Positions 34,333 to 47,523 of a stretch of 64,000 bases of DNA are shown here, piece by piece. The notes under the pieces were generated by a model. The model saw nothing but the letters and a program-made list of their open reading frames with translations. It made no database searches and had not been told where the DNA came from. Where the stretch lies: contig NZ_BMFR01000002.1 of NCBI RefSeq assembly GCF_014638995.1, positions 292,203 to 356,202 of the forward strand, in the 5' to 3' direction. The first letter of the stretch is position 1. Each line of letters opens with the position of its first letter. The position numbers were made by a program, and so were the translations under genes. The DNA comes from Virgibacillus oceani. GTDB lineage: Bacteria; Bacillota; Bacilli; Bacillales; Amphibacillaceae.

Positions 34333-34628
34333 ATAGTCATGGATTTTCGTACAATATGTGAATAAAAATTGAAGGAAATGTGTCTGTGTTGTTTCGAGTG
34401 GGAAAATACTATTTTTTCGGAATATGAAAAGAGATAAAGCTGAATAAGAAATTCCTGCTTGTTGATAGTCACAGCCTGTCTACTATTGATTCAACCATTG
34501 AGAATGAGCTGCCTTTAATAACATGATTACTCTATTCTGCAAAAAAGAAATTTTGAAGTTCTGTATAGGGGGACAGCAGTAAATATTTTCGAAAAATAAA
34601 TCATTGCCGGATTGGAAACCCAACTTTA

Positions 34629-34665
34629 AAACCCTGGACACTCAATTTGTGAGTACCCAGGGTTA
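34629..34665. terminator. Terminator after ilvA
   Basis: AACCCTGG and CCAGGGTT, with ACTC/GTGA extending the stem, form a hairpin followed on the - strand by TTTTAAAG. It ends the ilv-leu operon. Confidence 0.7.
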
Positions 34666-34688
34666 ATTATTGTACATCTATTTTCTTA

Positions 34689-35675
34689 CTAAGCGGAGAA
34701 GTTCAGTCTTCCCGCCAGTTGCTGAATCTTTGGAATGGTTCCAATGTCCATATTGCCCCCACTTACGATGACACCACAATGTCTTGATTTTATTCGCTTA
34801 TTGTGGGTAAACAATGCTGCCAAAGCCGCTGCACCGGCACCTTCCATTAATGTTTTATTGCGTTCGAGCATATAAACGATAGCTGAAGCAATCTCCTCAT
34901 CTGTGACAGTTAAGATATCATCCACGTAATCACGAATTATTGGTAATGTATTTTTACCCGGTTGTTTAACTGCGATCCCCTCTGCTATTGTAGAAACAGA
35001 TTTTAGGGTCTTTACTTTATTATGATGATAACTTTCATACATGGCGGAAGCTCCACTTGCTTGAACGCCGATAATCTTAATATTACGATTCACATGTTTT
35101 GCTGCAACGGCAATTCCACTAATAAGACCACCGCCGCCAATCGGCACAATTATCGTGTCCATCCTATCTTCCTGCCGCAGCATTTCCATAGCAATCGTGC
35201 CTTGTCCAGCCATTACATCATAATCGTCAAATGGATGTATATAAACAGCCCCGCATTGCATCTGTTTTCTCAAACTCGCTTCATACGCTTCTTGAAAGGT
35301 CTCTCCGATTAGAACAACTTCAGCACCATAGGCTCTAGTCGCATTTACTTTAGCTAATGGTGTGGATTCTGCCATGAATATTGTTGCTTTTGCACCTAAT
35401 TTGGCTGCTGCATGAGCAACTCCCTGTGCATGATTTCCTGCCGATGCGGTTATAACACCCTTGCTTAATTCATTTTTTGTTAGCTGCATCAGCTTAAAGC
35501 TTGCACCCCTAAACTTAAATGCACCTGTTTTTTGTTGGTTTTCCATTTTAAAATAGACTTGTTTACCAACCAATTTGTTAGTAGTTGTTGATGTTATTAA
35601 TGGTGTACGGTGAACGATAGGGGCTAAGCGCCCCATCGCAGTATGAACTGTTTCACCAGTTAAGCAATCCCCAAT
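34689..35675 (-). CDS. ilvA: Threonine dehydratase (IlvA/TdcB type), probable ATT start
   Basis: PLP enzyme making 2-oxobutyrate from threonine for isoleucine synthesis. K in GAFKFRGASFKLM binds PLP; ASAGNHAQGVAHAA and PIGGGGLISGIA are phosphate and pyridine loops; the GVIVSGGNMD segment closes the fold. No C-terminal ACT domain, so it is the short form. The first ATG (35636) has no ribosome site and would cut off the first helix. The frame is open upstream, with AAGGAG at 9 bases before an ATT at 35675 that gives IGDCLTGETVHTAMGRLAP, the expected N-terminus. I take ATT as the likely start. Last gene of the ilv-leu operon. Confidence 0.85.
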   Translation of the reverse strand: MGDCLTGETVHTAMGRLAPIVHRTPLITSTTTNKLVGKQVYFKMENQQKTGAFKFRGASFKLMQLTKNELSKGVITASAGNHAQGVAHAAAKLGAKATIFMAESTPLAKVNATRAYGAEVVLIGETFQEAYEASLRKQMQCGAVYIHPFDDYDVMAGQGTIAMEMLRQEDRMDTIIVPIGGGGLISGIAVAAKHVNRNIKIIGVQASGASAMYESYHHNKVKTLKSVSTIAEGIAVKQPGKNTLPIIRDYVDDILTVTDEEIASAIVYMLERNKTLMEGAGAAALAALFTHNKRIKSRHCGVIVSGGNMDIGTIPKIQQLAGRLNFSA

Positions 35676-35717
35676 TATTTCACACTCCTTATTATTTCAA
35701 AAAATTGCCTGCCCACT

Positions 35718-36296
35718 TTACCTCATCTCATATGCTTCAATTTTATCCTCAAGTTTAAGCGTCAATGCAATTTCGTCCCAGCCATTTAACAGTTTTTCTT
35801 TGTGATATGCCGGGATATCGAAATACACTGCATTGTGTTTGGCATCACGAATCCGTTGCTCCTTCAAGTCCACCTCTAACGTAAATTCAGTTTCTTCCGC
35901 TTGACGCATCCACAAATCAACCTGTTCTTTTTCCATCTGAATAGGTATAATCCCATTTTTCAGTGCGTTGTTATAAAAAATATCCGCAAAACTAGGTGCT
36001 ATGACTACCCGGAACCCATAATCCAATAATGCCCACGGTGCATGCTCTCTAGAAGACCCGCAGCCAAAATTTTCACCGGCAATTAAAACAGATGCATTAT
36101 TATATTCAGCTTTATTTAATCCAAAATCAGGGCGCTTTTTCCCTTCTTCGTCGAATCGCCAATGATAGAAAAGAAATTGGCCAAAACCAGTTCGTTCAAT
36201 TCGTTTTAAAAACTGCTTCGGTATAATTTGATCCGTATCGACATTTGTACGATTCATAGGGTAAACCAGTCCTGTATGTTTTTGAATAGCTTCCAT
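35718..36296 (-). CDS. leuD: 3-isopropylmalate dehydratase small subunit (LeuD)
   Basis: Swivel subunit that completes isopropylmalate isomerase with LeuC in leucine synthesis; 192 residues, normal length. MNRTNVDTDQIIPKQFLKRI at the N-terminus and GENFGCGSSREHAPWAL in the centre are invariant family segments. GGAGGTG precedes the ATG; it lies 13 bases after leuC. Confidence 0.96.
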   Translation of the reverse strand: MEAIQKHTGLVYPMNRTNVDTDQIIPKQFLKRIERTGFGQFLFYHWRFDEEGKKRPDFGLNKAEYNNASVLIAGENFGCGSSREHAPWALLDYGFRVVIAPSFADIFYNNALKNGIIPIQMEKEQVDLWMRQAEETEFTLEVDLKEQRIRDAKHNAVYFDIPAYHKEKLLNGWDEIALTLKLEDKIEAYEMR

Positions 36297-36309
36297 GACA
36301 TATCACCTC

Positions 36310-37716
36310 CTAATTAGGTACACCTGCAATCGTGCGAACATCAACAAAATGTCCTTCTATAGCAGCAGCTGCTGCCATTTCTGGGCTTACTAAATGCGTT
36401 CGCGCTCCGTTCCCCTGTCTTCCTTCAAAATTCCGGTTTGATGTTGAGGCACATCTGCCACTATGTGGTACGATATCATCATTCATTGCAAGGCACATAC
36501 TGCAGCCAGCTTCACGCCACTCAAAGCCTGCCTGTTTAAATATCGTGTCGATGCCTTCTTTTTCAGCCTGTAATTTTACACTGAACGAACCAGGAACAAC
36601 AATTGCCCTTACACTTGATTTAACCTGCTTTCCTTCAACAATTGCCGCTGCCTTTTTCAAATCACTCAATCGAGAATTTGTACACGATCCAATAAAAACA
36701 TGGTCAATTTCAATAGAAGTAATTGGCTGATTTTCCTTCAGACCCATGTATTCCAATGCACGCTGAACATCTTCTTTATATTCAACTTCATTTAATACAG
36801 GTGTTCTGCCACTTACAGGTACACACATACCCGGGTTTGTTCCCCAGGATACTTGCGGTTCAATTTCTTCTGCATGTATTGTTACCGTTTTATCGTAAAC
36901 TGCACCTTCATCAGTAGCGAGAGCCAGCCAGCTTTCAGCCAATTCGTCAAACGCTTCTCCGGAAGGCACATATTCTTTTCCTCTTAAAAATTCAACTGTT
37001 TTTTCATCAGGACTTATTAAACCTGCTCTGGCACCCGCTTCAATGGACATATTGCAAACAGTCATGCGCTCTTCCATTGATAAATTCCGAACCGCATCAC
37101 CCGTATATTCAATGACATATCCAGTTCCAAACCGTACACCGAACTTAGCAATGATGGCTAGGATTAAATCCTTTGCCGTAACTCCTGCCCCAAGATCGCC
37201 CTTCACCTGTACATTCAGTGTTTTGGGCTGCTCTTGCCATAATGTTTGCGTAGCCAAAACATGCTCAACCTCACTAGTGCCAATTCCAAATGCGAGTGCA
37301 CCAAATGCACCATGCGTAGATGTATGACTATCACCGCACACAATCGTTTTACCAGGCTGTGTTAATCCAAGCTGCGGACCAATCACGTGGACAATCCCTT
37401 GATCTGGATGATACATATCTGCTAAAGCTATCCCATTCTTCTCGCAATTCTCCCGTAATGTTTCCATTTGCTTATTCGCAATTTCATCTTTTACTACATC
37501 CCGGTTTTTCGTTGGAACATTATGATCCATTGTTGCATATGTTAAATCTGGGCGCCGTACTTTTCGATTGTTCATGTGTAACCCCTCAAATGCTTGTGGA
37601 GAGGTTACTTCATGAACAAGATGCAAATCAATATAAAGTAAATCCGGCTTACCTTTTTCCGCGTGTACAACATGTTTATTCCAAATTTTATCAACGATTG
37701 TTTCTTGATTTCCCAT
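36310..37716 (-). CDS. leuC: 3-isopropylmalate dehydratase large subunit (LeuC)
   Basis: Aconitase-family subunit holding the 4Fe-4S cluster; 468 residues from the ATG at 37716 ([12 protein letters not shown]), chosen because GGAGGTGA precedes it. The longer frame runs into leuB. The cluster cysteines are in [12 protein letters not shown] and [29 protein letters not shown] and [20 protein letters not shown] are also typical. Acts with LeuD in the cytoplasm. Confidence 0.96.
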   Translation of the reverse strand: MGNQETIVDKIWNKHVVHAEKGKPDLLYIDLHLVHEVTSPQAFEGLHMNNRKVRRPDLTYATMDHNVPTKNRDVVKDEIANKQMETLRENCEKNGIALADMYHPDQGIVHVIGPQLGLTQPGKTIVCGDSHTSTHGAFGALAFGIGTSEVEHVLATQTLWQEQPKTLNVQVKGDLGAGVTAKDLILAIIAKFGVRFGTGYVIEYTGDAVRNLSMEERMTVCNMSIEAGARAGLISPDEKTVEFLRGKEYVPSGEAFDELAESWLALATDEGAVYDKTVTIHAEEIEPQVSWGTNPGMCVPVSGRTPVLNEVEYKEDVQRALEYMGLKENQPITSIEIDHVFIGSCTNSRLSDLKKAAAIVEGKQVKSSVRAIVVPGSFSVKLQAEKEGIDTIFKQAGFEWREAGCSMCLAMNDDIVPHSGRCASTSNRNFEGRQGNGARTHLVSPEMAAAAAIEGHFVDVRTIAGVPN

Positions 37717-37736
37717 ATTATTGTCACCTCCATCAA

Positions 37737-38843
37737 TTAGGCATACGTACTGCAAATAAAGTTTGAAACACTTTTTGTTGTTAAGTTATCTACTACTATT
37801 TCTGTCATTTCCTTTGTAGTTACTTGTTTACCACCCTTAATTTGTAAATCAGGAGTGTGGTATCCTTGCTCAAGGGCATCATGAACAGCTTCTTCAATTT
37901 CAGCGGCTTCTTCTTCCATCCCAAAAGAATACTTTAGCATCATTGCTGCTGACAGAATCATGCCCATTGGATTTGCAATACCTTTTCCTGCAATATCCGG
38001 CGCAGATCCATGAACAGGTTCATATAGCCCAACACCATCAGAACGTATACTAGCTGATGGCAGCATTCCTAATGAACCAGTTAATACGGAAGCCTCATCG
38101 CTTAAAATATCGCCAAACAAGTTTTCCGTAACGATAACATCAAATTGGTTAGGCTGGGTAATCAATTTCATTGCAGCAGCATCCACAAGTACATGCTCTA
38201 CCGTTACATCAGGATAGTCCTTCGATTTTTCGTTAACAATTTCACGCCACATACGGCTCGACTCCAATACGTTCGCTTTATCTACAGATGTTAAGTGATT
38301 GTTTCTTAATCTGGCACTTTGAAATGCTTTGTCGATAATCCTTTCCATTTCAGAGCGATGATAAGAGAGCGTATCTACAACAGCATCTCCATTTTCACGA
38401 CGTTCACTTGGCTGACCGAAATAAAGCCCTCCTGTTAATTCCCGAATAATTAAAATATCACTGCCTTTTATTACATCCTCTTTTAATGGAGAGGCATGCA
38501 GCAAGGGGGCAAATCCTTTCACTGGACGTAAATTAGCAAATAACCCTAACATTTTCCTAATTCCTAGCAGCCCTTTTTCCGGTCTCATGTGTCCTGGAAG
38601 GGAGTCCCATTTCTTCCCTCCAACAGCGCCCAATAAGATGGCATCTGCTTGACGGCACGCATTAATGGTATCCTCAGGTAACGGTGTCCCATTGTTATCA
38701 ATGGCTTCACCACCAATTGCATGCTGATGAAATGTAAAGCTATGGCCAAATTCACTGGCTATCGTATTTAATACGTGCTTTGCCGACTCCATAATTTCCT
38801 TTCCAACACCATCACCCGGAAGCAGAATAATTTGTTTATTCAT
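37737..38843 (-). CDS. leuB: 3-isopropylmalate dehydrogenase (LeuB)
   Basis: NAD-dependent oxidative decarboxylation of 3-isopropylmalate to 2-oxoisocaproate; 368 residues. [63 protein letters not shown] and [18 protein letters not shown] are characteristic. The RELTGG segment separates it from the related tartrate-type enzyme at 6676. The C-terminus is a little long ([16 protein letters not shown]). Confidence 0.95.
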   Translation of the reverse strand: MNKQIILLPGDGVGKEIMESAKHVLNTIASEFGHSFTFHQHAIGGEAIDNNGTPLPEDTINACRQADAILLGAVGGKKWDSLPGHMRPEKGLLGIRKMLGLFANLRPVKGFAPLLHASPLKEDVIKGSDILIIRELTGGLYFGQPSERRENGDAVVDTLSYHRSEMERIIDKAFQSARLRNNHLTSVDKANVLESSRMWREIVNEKSKDYPDVTVEHVLVDAAAMKLITQPNQFDVIVTENLFGDILSDEASVLTGSLGMLPSASIRSDGVGLYEPVHGSAPDIAGKGIANPMGMILSAAMMLKYSFGMEEEAAEIEEAVHDALEQGYHTPDLQIKGGKQVTTKEMTEIVVDNLTTKSVSNFICSTYA

Positions 38844-38864
38844 AATCTCCCCTCCTCCTTCTTT

Positions 38865-41448
<2,584 letters not shown>

Positions 41449-41498
41449 TTATTTATTTATTTATTTATGCGCCACTTAACTGGCGTTTTTACTATATA

Positions 41499-42017
41499 TT
41501 AAATTGAAATGGAATTAATCTCTGTGACCTGTTTTGGCTGCTGTCCTCTTAAAAAGGCAGTAACCCCTGTTTTTGTTAATTCCTTAATTCCATAAGGTCT
41601 TAGCAATGAGATTAGCGCTTCAACCTTATCCGGTTTTCCCGTTACCTGTATGGTTAAGCTATCCTTGCTGACATCGATGACAGACGCACGAAATGGAGTG
41701 ATAATACCTTGAATTTCGGCACGTAACTGACCAGTCCCACCAACCTTGATAAGAGCTAATTCCCTTGCAACGATTGCTTTATCCGTAATATCAGACACCT
41801 TAATAACATCAATTTGCTTATTCAATTGTTTTGTTAATTGCTCCAGCTTTTGATGATCACTAATCTCAATAACAAATGTCATTTTGGAAATGCCTTCTGT
41901 TTCAGAACTGCCTACAGAAATACTGTCAATATTGAATTGACGCTTGTGCAGCATTCCGGTAATTCGGTTAAGGACACCACTTCGATCCTGCACTGTCGCT
42001 GTTATAATTCGTTTCAT
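41499..42017 (-). CDS. ilvN: Acetolactate synthase small (regulatory) subunit (IlvN/IlvH)
   Basis: Regulatory subunit giving valine feedback to IlvB; 172 residues with an N-terminal ACT domain ([29 protein letters not shown]) and a C-terminal domain ([26 protein letters not shown]). The start overlaps the ilvB stop by four bases (ATGA), implying coupled [11 protein letters not shown] and matched amounts. Confidence 0.95.
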   Translation of the reverse strand: MKRIITATVQDRSGVLNRITGMLHKRQFNIDSISVGSSETEGISKMTFVIEISDHQKLEQLTKQLNKQIDVIKVSDITDKAIVARELALIKVGGTGQLRAEIQGIITPFRASVIDVSKDSLTIQVTGKPDKVEALISLLRPYGIKELTKTGVTAFLRGQQPKQVTEINSISI

Positions 42018-43732
42018 TTTGTCACCCCTAACATTTCGTGAATCCCTTTACCAGGGGCAATCATGGGATAAACACACGCCAGTTGAACAACTCGGCAATC
42101 GACAACAACAGGACCATCGTATTGAAATACATCTTCTAAGACTTCAGCTACCTCGTCTTCGCGGTCAACCCTTAAACCACGAATACCATAGCTCTCCGCA
42201 AGCTTTACAAAATCAGGATTTGCTAAAATCGATTCCGAATATCTTTCTTCATAAAAGCTTTCCTGCCACTGCCTTACCATTCCTAGTGCCTCATTATTAA
42301 CAATAATTACTTTAACTGGAAGATTCCGTTCTTTAATAATGGACAATTCCTGAAGTGTCATTTGAAACCCGCCATCACCAACTACGGAAACGACTAAATC
42401 AGCCGGGGCCCCTAGCTGAGCACCGATTGCCGCGGGAAAGCCAAATCCCATTGTTCCCAGCCCCCCGGAGGTTACCCAACGGTTCGGTTTATCAAATGGA
42501 TAGTATTGAGCCGCCCACATTTGATGCTGACCGACATCAGTTGTCACAATTGCCTCTCCATTTGATATTCGATAAATCTGTTCCAATAACCATTGAGGTG
42601 AAATAAGTTCGTTTGAACGTTCATACCATAGCGGATAATTCGCTTTATTATTTTGCAGTTTTTCTTTCCACAATTTATGATCTGGCATGGTAATAGAACT
42701 ATTTAATAATGCATGTAATGCCTCTTTTGCATCCGCTACAACTGGAATATCGGTTGAAATGTTTTTCCCGATTTCCGCTGGATCAATATCAATATGGGCA
42801 ACTTTAGCATGTGGTGCAAAATGTTCTATGTTACCAGTTAAACGATCATCAAATCTTGCTCCGATATTGATAAGCAAATCTGATTCGTAAATTGCCATAT
42901 TAGCTGCGTACGTTCCATGCATACCCGCCATACCCAATGAAAGTGCATGTGAACCTGGAAAGCTTCCTAATCCTAACAATGTATTCGCTACAGGCAACTG
43001 GTATTTCTCAGCAAACAAAAGCAATTCCTCAGATGCTTTTGCAAATACTGTACCTGCACCCGCAAGTAACACTGGACGCTTCGCCCGACCTAAAGCATCC
43101 GCAAGCTTTATAATTTGTAATGGATTAGGATTCTTTGTTGGCTGGTAGCCGGGTAAATTAAATTCATTATCATAATCCTCCAATGTAATTGCTGCAGAAA
43201 TGTTTTTCGGGATATCCACAACTACTGGACCCGGGCGACCTGTAGAAGCAATATGAAAAGCTTCCTTAACGATTCTTGGTAATTCTGCAACATTTTTTAC
43301 TTGATAATTGTATTTTGTAATTGGTGTTGTTATGCCCATTACATCAGCTTCTTGAAAAGCGTCCGTTCCAATGACACTATTTGCTACTTGCCCAGTAAAT
43401 ACAACAAGCGGCAAGGAATCCATCATGGCATCAGTAATTCCTGTAATTAAATTGGTTGCTCCTGGTCCTGAAGTAGCGAGAACTACACCAGGTTTTCCGG
43501 TAACACGTGCATAACCTTCAGCCGCATGAATGGAACCCTGCTCATGGCGGGAAAGTATGTGTTTAAAAGGAGCATTACTGCGATATAATGCATCATAAAT
43601 CGGTAAGACAGCACCGCCAGGATATCCGAATATTGTATCGACCTGTGCATCAACCAATGTTTCAATTAATAAATCGGAACCGGTCCTTAATTCTTTTGTA
43701 CTTTCCAACTCACGTTTTACCTCCACTTTCAC
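42014..43732 (-). CDS. ilvB: Acetolactate synthase large subunit (IlvB)
   Basis: TPP- and FAD-dependent catalytic subunit forming acetolactate or acetohydroxybutyrate; 572 residues. [14 protein letters not shown] and [14 protein letters not shown] (catalytic Glu) lie at the N-terminus, [14 protein letters not shown] and [15 protein letters not shown] with the later N in the TPP-binding domain. The start is GTG at 43732, 9 bases after AGAGGAGG. Between them is a two-codon frame ATG-GAG-TAG whose stop overlaps this GTG. First gene of the ilv-leu operon behind a T-box leader. Confidence 0.95.
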   Translation of the reverse strand: MKVEVKRELESTKELRTGSDLLIETLVDAQVDTIFGYPGGAVLPIYDALYRSNAPFKHILSRHEQGSIHAAEGYARVTGKPGVVLATSGPGATNLITGITDAMMDSLPLVVFTGQVANSVIGTDAFQEADVMGITTPITKYNYQVKNVAELPRIVKEAFHIASTGRPGPVVVDIPKNISAAITLEDYDNEFNLPGYQPTKNPNPLQIIKLADALGRAKRPVLLAGAGTVFAKASEELLLFAEKYQLPVANTLLGLGSFPGSHALSLGMAGMHGTYAANMAIYESDLLINIGARFDDRLTGNIEHFAPHAKVAHIDIDPAEIGKNISTDIPVVADAKEALHALLNSSITMPDHKLWKEKLQNNKANYPLWYERSNELISPQWLLEQIYRISNGEAIVTTDVGQHQMWAAQYYPFDKPNRWVTSGGLGTMGFGFPAAIGAQLGAPADLVVSVVGDGGFQMTLQELSIIKERNLPVKVIIVNNEALGMVRQWQESFYEERYSESILANPDFVKLAESYGIRGLRVDREDEVAEVLEDVFQYDGPVVVDCRVVQLACVYPMIAPGKGIHEMLGVTK

Positions 43733-43766
43733 TACTCCATACCTCCTCTAATTAATCAATTAATAT

Positions 43767-44035
43767 AAAAAAAGACCCTTTTCTCCCTATATTTCTGCAC
43801 AAAATCAGAATTATTGGGGAGAAAAGAGTCTACTTTTCACGGTACCACCCAGGTTCATAGCACTCTCGCGAATACTACCTTACAAGGCAATTGATCAGCC
43901 TATTTTGATAACAGGTACAAATTAATGCACCTGGCCAAGTCTAGTAAGCATAAACCTTTCAACTTAGCACTCAGAGATGATGTCGGAACAATATGTACTT
44001 CTAGGCTTCCAGCAACCCTAGCTCTCTGTGAATAC
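43767..44035 (-). ncRNA. T-box leader of the ilv-leu operon, predicted isoleucine specifier
   Basis: The - strand leader holds the T-box sequence GGGTGGTACCGTG (43850-43838) followed by a terminator: AGACTCTTTTCTCCCC with GGGAGAAAAGGGTCT and a T-run ending near 43767. Stem I is closed by CAGAGA with TCTCTG; directly above its 3' strand lies ATC followed by A (43981-43978), the usual specifier position, so the cognate tRNA is probably tRNA-Ile. Uncharged tRNA would favour antitermination. Confidence 0.9.
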
Positions 44036-44163
44036 ATATACCATGTTCCTTTTTTCCCGTCATCGAGTTAATCTTATTTATAGTTTCCAAGATTAAGATA
44101 ATTTTAGTTAATTAAATTTATTTCTTTTAAAAATGATGTTTGAAAATGTTAATATTGCCGACA

Positions 44164-44192
44164 ATCATATAACGTTTTTTCACGTTGGTCAA
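44164..44192 (-). promoter_or_regulatory. Promoter of the ilv-leu operon
   Basis: TTGACC (44192-44187), 17-base spacer, TATGAT (44169-44164) on the - strand, about 130 bases before the T-box stem I. Confidence 0.75.
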
Positions 44193-44238
44193 TAGGTTTT
44201 TCAAAAGTTTTTTGACACTTTAGATAAATCTAAATAAT

Positions 44239-44253
44239 TGTATGCGTTTACAA
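44239..44253. promoter_or_regulatory. cre site upstream of the ilv-leu promoter
   Basis: On the - strand TTGTAAACGCATACA matches WTGNAANCGNWNNCW at every fixed position. Its centre is about 89 bases before the predicted start, comparable to the CcpA activation site of the Bacillus subtilis ilv-leu operon. Confidence 0.7.
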
Positions 44254-44271
44254 CGCCAGCATGTCAAGGTA

Positions 44272-44286
44272 AATTGTCAGAAAAAA
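44272..44286. promoter_or_regulatory. Candidate CodY box between ilvB and ilvE
   Basis: AATTGTCAGAAAAAA matches the CodY consensus AATTTTCWGAAAATT with three changes, about 120 bases upstream of the ilv-leu start and next to the cre. It could also act on the divergent ilvE. The remaining stretch 44290-44600 shows only AT-rich DNA and a short palindrome at 44521-44535. Confidence 0.45.
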
Positions 44287-44615
44287 GTTTTTGTTACAAA
44301 TTTATTACGTGATTGAAAAAGGCTGCCTCATAAGATCAGATCCTTCCACCGCAACACCTAGTACGATAAACATAAATATATACCAGATATTGTATTGATA
44401 GGCTTATACCTCTATGATTAAAAAATCGACGTGTTTCCTAAAAAATTGATCCTCTGATTATTTCAGGTTTATTCTGACAAAAAGCGTCCACACACATGCA
44501 TTTTCAATTTATATAATAATTTCAATTAAATTGAATAAATAGAAATTAGGTCTTGCGTTAATATTTAATATGGCTTATTATTAGTATTAAAATTTTTAGC
44601 ATAGGGGATAGTGAC

Positions 44616-45707
44616 ATGGAAGAACGTACAATTCAAGTGGATCTTTGTTCAACAAAGAAGGAAAAGCCAAAATCAGACCAATTGCAGTTTGGAAAAGTAT
44701 TCACCGATCACATGTTTATCATGGATTATTCGGATCCTTTAGGGTGGCATGATGCACGCATTGTACCATATCAACCAATTACAATTGATCCCTCTGCCAT
44801 GATATTTCATTATGGCCAATCCGTTTTTGAAGGCTTAAAAGCATATCTATCACCAGAAGGGGAAGCTCAATTATTTCGCCCTGAAAAAAACATGCAGCGA
44901 TTAAATCGGTCTAATGATCGGCTTTGTATCCCACCGATTGATGAAGAATTTGCACTCCAAGCAATCAAAGAACTAGTCGCTTTGGAAAGGGATTGGATAC
45001 CAGCGTCTGAAGGAACCTCCCTTTATATTCGGCCATTTGTTATTTCAACCGAGCCTTATATTGGAGTTGCGCCATCTCGCCATTATAAATTTATTATTAT
45101 TTTATCTCCTGTAGGTGCATATTACGCTGAGGGAATTAATCCTGTAAAAATCGCGGTTGAAAATCACTATGTACGTACTGTAAAGGGTGGTACCGGTGAG
45201 GCAAAAACCGGGGGAAATTATGCCGCTAGTCTTAAAGCACAAGAAATGGTTGCAAATACTGGGTATGCACAAGTATTGTGGCTAGATGGAGTTGAAAAGA
45301 AATATATTGAAGAAGTTGGCAGCATGAACGTATTTTTTAAAATTAACGGTGAAGTGGTTACCCCTGCATTAAACGGAAGCATTCTAGAGGGTGTCACAAG
45401 AAATTCTGTCATACAATTACTAAAACATTGGAACATACCCGTTGCTGAGCGCAGAGTCTCCATGGAAGAAATATACCAGGCTGGAAAAGATGGCTTGTTA
45501 GAAGAAGCATTTGGTACTGGTACAGCTGCAGTAATTTCACCAATCGGTCAATTAACATGGAATGATGAACATCTTTATGTAAATGATGGTAATACCGGCA
45601 CAGTCGCCAAGCGTTTATATGATACATTGACCGGAATTCAATATGGGAAAGAAAAAGATCCATTCGGCTGGATTGAACAAGTTGAAGAAGTAAGCCGAGT
45701 GAAGTAA
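44616..45707 (+). CDS. ilvE: Branched-chain amino acid aminotransferase (IlvE, type II)
   Basis: Fold-type IV PLP enzyme doing the last step of valine, leucine and isoleucine synthesis and the first of their breakdown; 363 residues. FHYGQSVFEGLKAY, LYIRPFVISTEPYIGV, GGTGEAKTGGNYAASL with the PLP Lys, GSILEGVTRNSVIQL and EAFGTGTAAVISPI mark the long BCAT type seen in Gram-positives. GGGGAT lies before the ATG. Transcribed divergently from the ilv-leu operon; a strong terminator follows. Confidence 0.95.
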   Translation: MEERTIQVDLCSTKKEKPKSDQLQFGKVFTDHMFIMDYSDPLGWHDARIVPYQPITIDPSAMIFHYGQSVFEGLKAYLSPEGEAQLFRPEKNMQRLNRSNDRLCIPPIDEEFALQAIKELVALERDWIPASEGTSLYIRPFVISTEPYIGVAPSRHYKFIIILSPVGAYYAEGINPVKIAVENHYVRTVKGGTGEAKTGGNYAASLKAQEMVANTGYAQVLWLDGVEKKYIEEVGSMNVFFKINGEVVTPALNGSILEGVTRNSVIQLLKHWNIPVAERRVSMEEIYQAGKDGLLEEAFGTGTAAVISPIGQLTWNDEHLYVNDGNTGTVAKRLYDTLTGIQYGKEKDPFGWIEQVEEVSRVK

Positions 45708-45724
45708 TCAAATAAATTTATCAT

Positions 45725-45758
45725 GCCAACTGGATTTATACTAACCAGTTGGCTTTTT
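45725..45758 (+). terminator. Terminator after ilvE
   Basis: GCCAACTGG (45725-45733) pairs perfectly with CCAGTTGGC (45745-45753), followed by TTTTT. Confidence 0.85.
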
Positions 45759-45791
45759 CATATGCAAGCTTTTACATATTAGACATAAACC

Positions 45792-45819
45792 GCAACGTAA
45801 ATTTTGTATCTTACGTTGC
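45792..45819. other. Perfect 9-base hairpin in the leader of the aldehyde dehydrogenase gene
   Basis: GCAACGTAA (45792-45800) pairs with TTACGTTGC (45811-45819). It is followed by a second inverted pair (CTCC...GGAG near 45835-45856). No T-run, so not a terminator; an unassigned structured leader or an operator is possible. Confidence 0.5.
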
Positions 45820-45933
45820 TCATTTAACCCACAGCTCCTATGTTTCCTGGGAGGAGACACGCCTTTAAAAGGGGTTTTTAAAAAAATTAAAAAAGGGAAT
45901 ATGAGTATCAAACTGGAAAAGGAGTTCATATAA

Positions 45934-47325
45934 ATGTCTAATCTATTTAAGGTAAATAACCCAGCAACAGGAGAAATCATTCAGGAGGTAAAGAAACATT
46001 CAGCAGCAGAAATCAACCAGGCAATAAAAAATGGCCATGAATATTTTAAAAAATGGTCAAAAAACAATGCCCATGAACGGTCTGGATTGTTACGGTCATG
46101 GTCGAAAAAAATAACAGAGAACAAAGACGAAATTGCTAGAGTCATGACGTTAGAAAATGGTAAACCATTAAAAGAGTCTTTAGGCGAAGTTGATTACGCT
46201 GTCAGCTATATTGACTGGTTTGCAGAGGAAGCAAAACGATTATACGGAAAAACCATTCCAGCCAATACAGAATCAAAACGAATTATTGTCAGCCGGCAAC
46301 CGGTGGGACTCGTTGCTGCTATCACACCTTGGAATTTCCCAGCAGCTATGATGGCAAGAAAAGCAGCACCAGCTTTAGCAGCGGGATGCACATTCATTAT
46401 TAAACCAGCTGCAGAAACACCATTGACTGCAATAAAATTCATTGAACTTGCACATGAAGCGGGAATCCCGGAACATGCCATACAATATGTAAACGGTCCT
46501 GGAAAAGAAGTCGGTAAATTGTTTACATCTAGTGAATACATCCGAAAAATCACCTTTACAGGGTCAACACCAGTAGGAAAAACATTAATCAAGAACAGTG
46601 CCGACACCATCAAGCATGTATCAATGGAATTAGGTGGTCATGCACCATTGATTGTAGCTGAAGATGCGGACATTGATTTTGCAGTGCAGCAAACAATCGG
46701 AACTAAATTCAGGAATGCCGGACAGACATGTGTTTGTGCAAATCGAATTCTTGTTCATGAAAACATCACCGATATATTTACCGAAAAGTTTGTTAGTGAA
46801 GTGAAAAAGCTTAAGGTCGGAAATGGACTTGAAGAAGGAATAGATATTGGACCGATTATCAATGCGAAAGGGTTCGACAAGATTGTATCGCACATTGATG
46901 ACGCAGTAGAAAAAGGTGCAGAAATTTTAGTTGGTAATGAATATGACGTGGACAATGAAAGAGAAATCTATTTTGTCCACCCAACCGTATTGAAAAATGT
47001 CTATTCCGATATGGCCATCATGCATGAAGAAACGTTCGGTCCAGTCGCTCCAATTGTGAGCTTTAAACATATAGATGATGCAGTAGAAATTGCTAATTCT
47101 ACACCATATGGACTTGCAGCATATTTTTTCACAAACGACTATAGAACTGGATCCTACCTGCATGATAACCTAGATTTCGGTATTGTCGGCTGGAATGACG
47201 GTGGCCCATCTGCTGCCCATGCACCATTTGGCGGCATGAAGGAAAGCGGACTTGGCCGTGAAGGCGGACAAGAAGGGATTGAGCCATATTTGGAGACAAA
47301 GTATATGTCGATTGGAAACTTATAA
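45934..47325 (+). CDS. gabD: Succinate-semialdehyde dehydrogenase-type aldehyde dehydrogenase
   Basis: NAD(P)-dependent aldehyde dehydrogenase of 463 residues. [39 protein letters not shown] with the general base Glu, GQTCVCANR with the catalytic Cys and [10 protein letters not shown] are present. It is a close paralogue of the DoeC-like gene at 12694, sharing most motif residues, including [20 protein letters not shown] near the end. AAGGAG lies 9 bases before the ATG. It stands alone between terminators with a structured leader. Succinate semialdehyde is the default substrate; not proven. Confidence 0.85.
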   Translation: MSNLFKVNNPATGEIIQEVKKHSAAEINQAIKNGHEYFKKWSKNNAHERSGLLRSWSKKITENKDEIARVMTLENGKPLKESLGEVDYAVSYIDWFAEEAKRLYGKTIPANTESKRIIVSRQPVGLVAAITPWNFPAAMMARKAAPALAAGCTFIIKPAAETPLTAIKFIELAHEAGIPEHAIQYVNGPGKEVGKLFTSSEYIRKITFTGSTPVGKTLIKNSADTIKHVSMELGGHAPLIVAEDADIDFAVQQTIGTKFRNAGQTCVCANRILVHENITDIFTEKFVSEVKKLKVGNGLEEGIDIGPIINAKGFDKIVSHIDDAVEKGAEILVGNEYDVDNEREIYFVHPTVLKNVYSDMAIMHEETFGPVAPIVSFKHIDDAVEIANSTPYGLAAYFFTNDYRTGSYLHDNLDFGIVGWNDGGPSAAHAPFGGMKESGLGREGGQEGIEPYLETKYMSIGNL

Positions 47326-47341
47326 GGAAATATACAAGAAT

Positions 47342-47375
47342 GGGGCTGTCTATAATCGGGCAGCTCTATTTTTAT
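47342..47375 (+). terminator. Terminator after the aldehyde dehydrogenase gene
   Basis: GGGGCTG and CAGCTCT pair with two G-T wobbles around a 12-base loop, followed by ATTTTTAT. Confidence 0.6.
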
Positions 47376-47523
47376 GTTTGCAGCTTCCCCACTAGCTTAA
47401 TACACCTTCAAGATCATAAAAGCATCATACCTCCTGGAAACTATTTTTACTAGTTATGTATAATAATAGGTTTTCTTGGCTATTCTTGTATATTATCAAA
47501 CTATTTAATAACAGGAGGACATT

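Noticed and set aside
44521-44535. Palindrome TTCAATTAAATTGAA upstream of ilvE
   Set aside because: Perfect but made of A/T-rich bases in AT-rich DNA; no matching regulator known to me.
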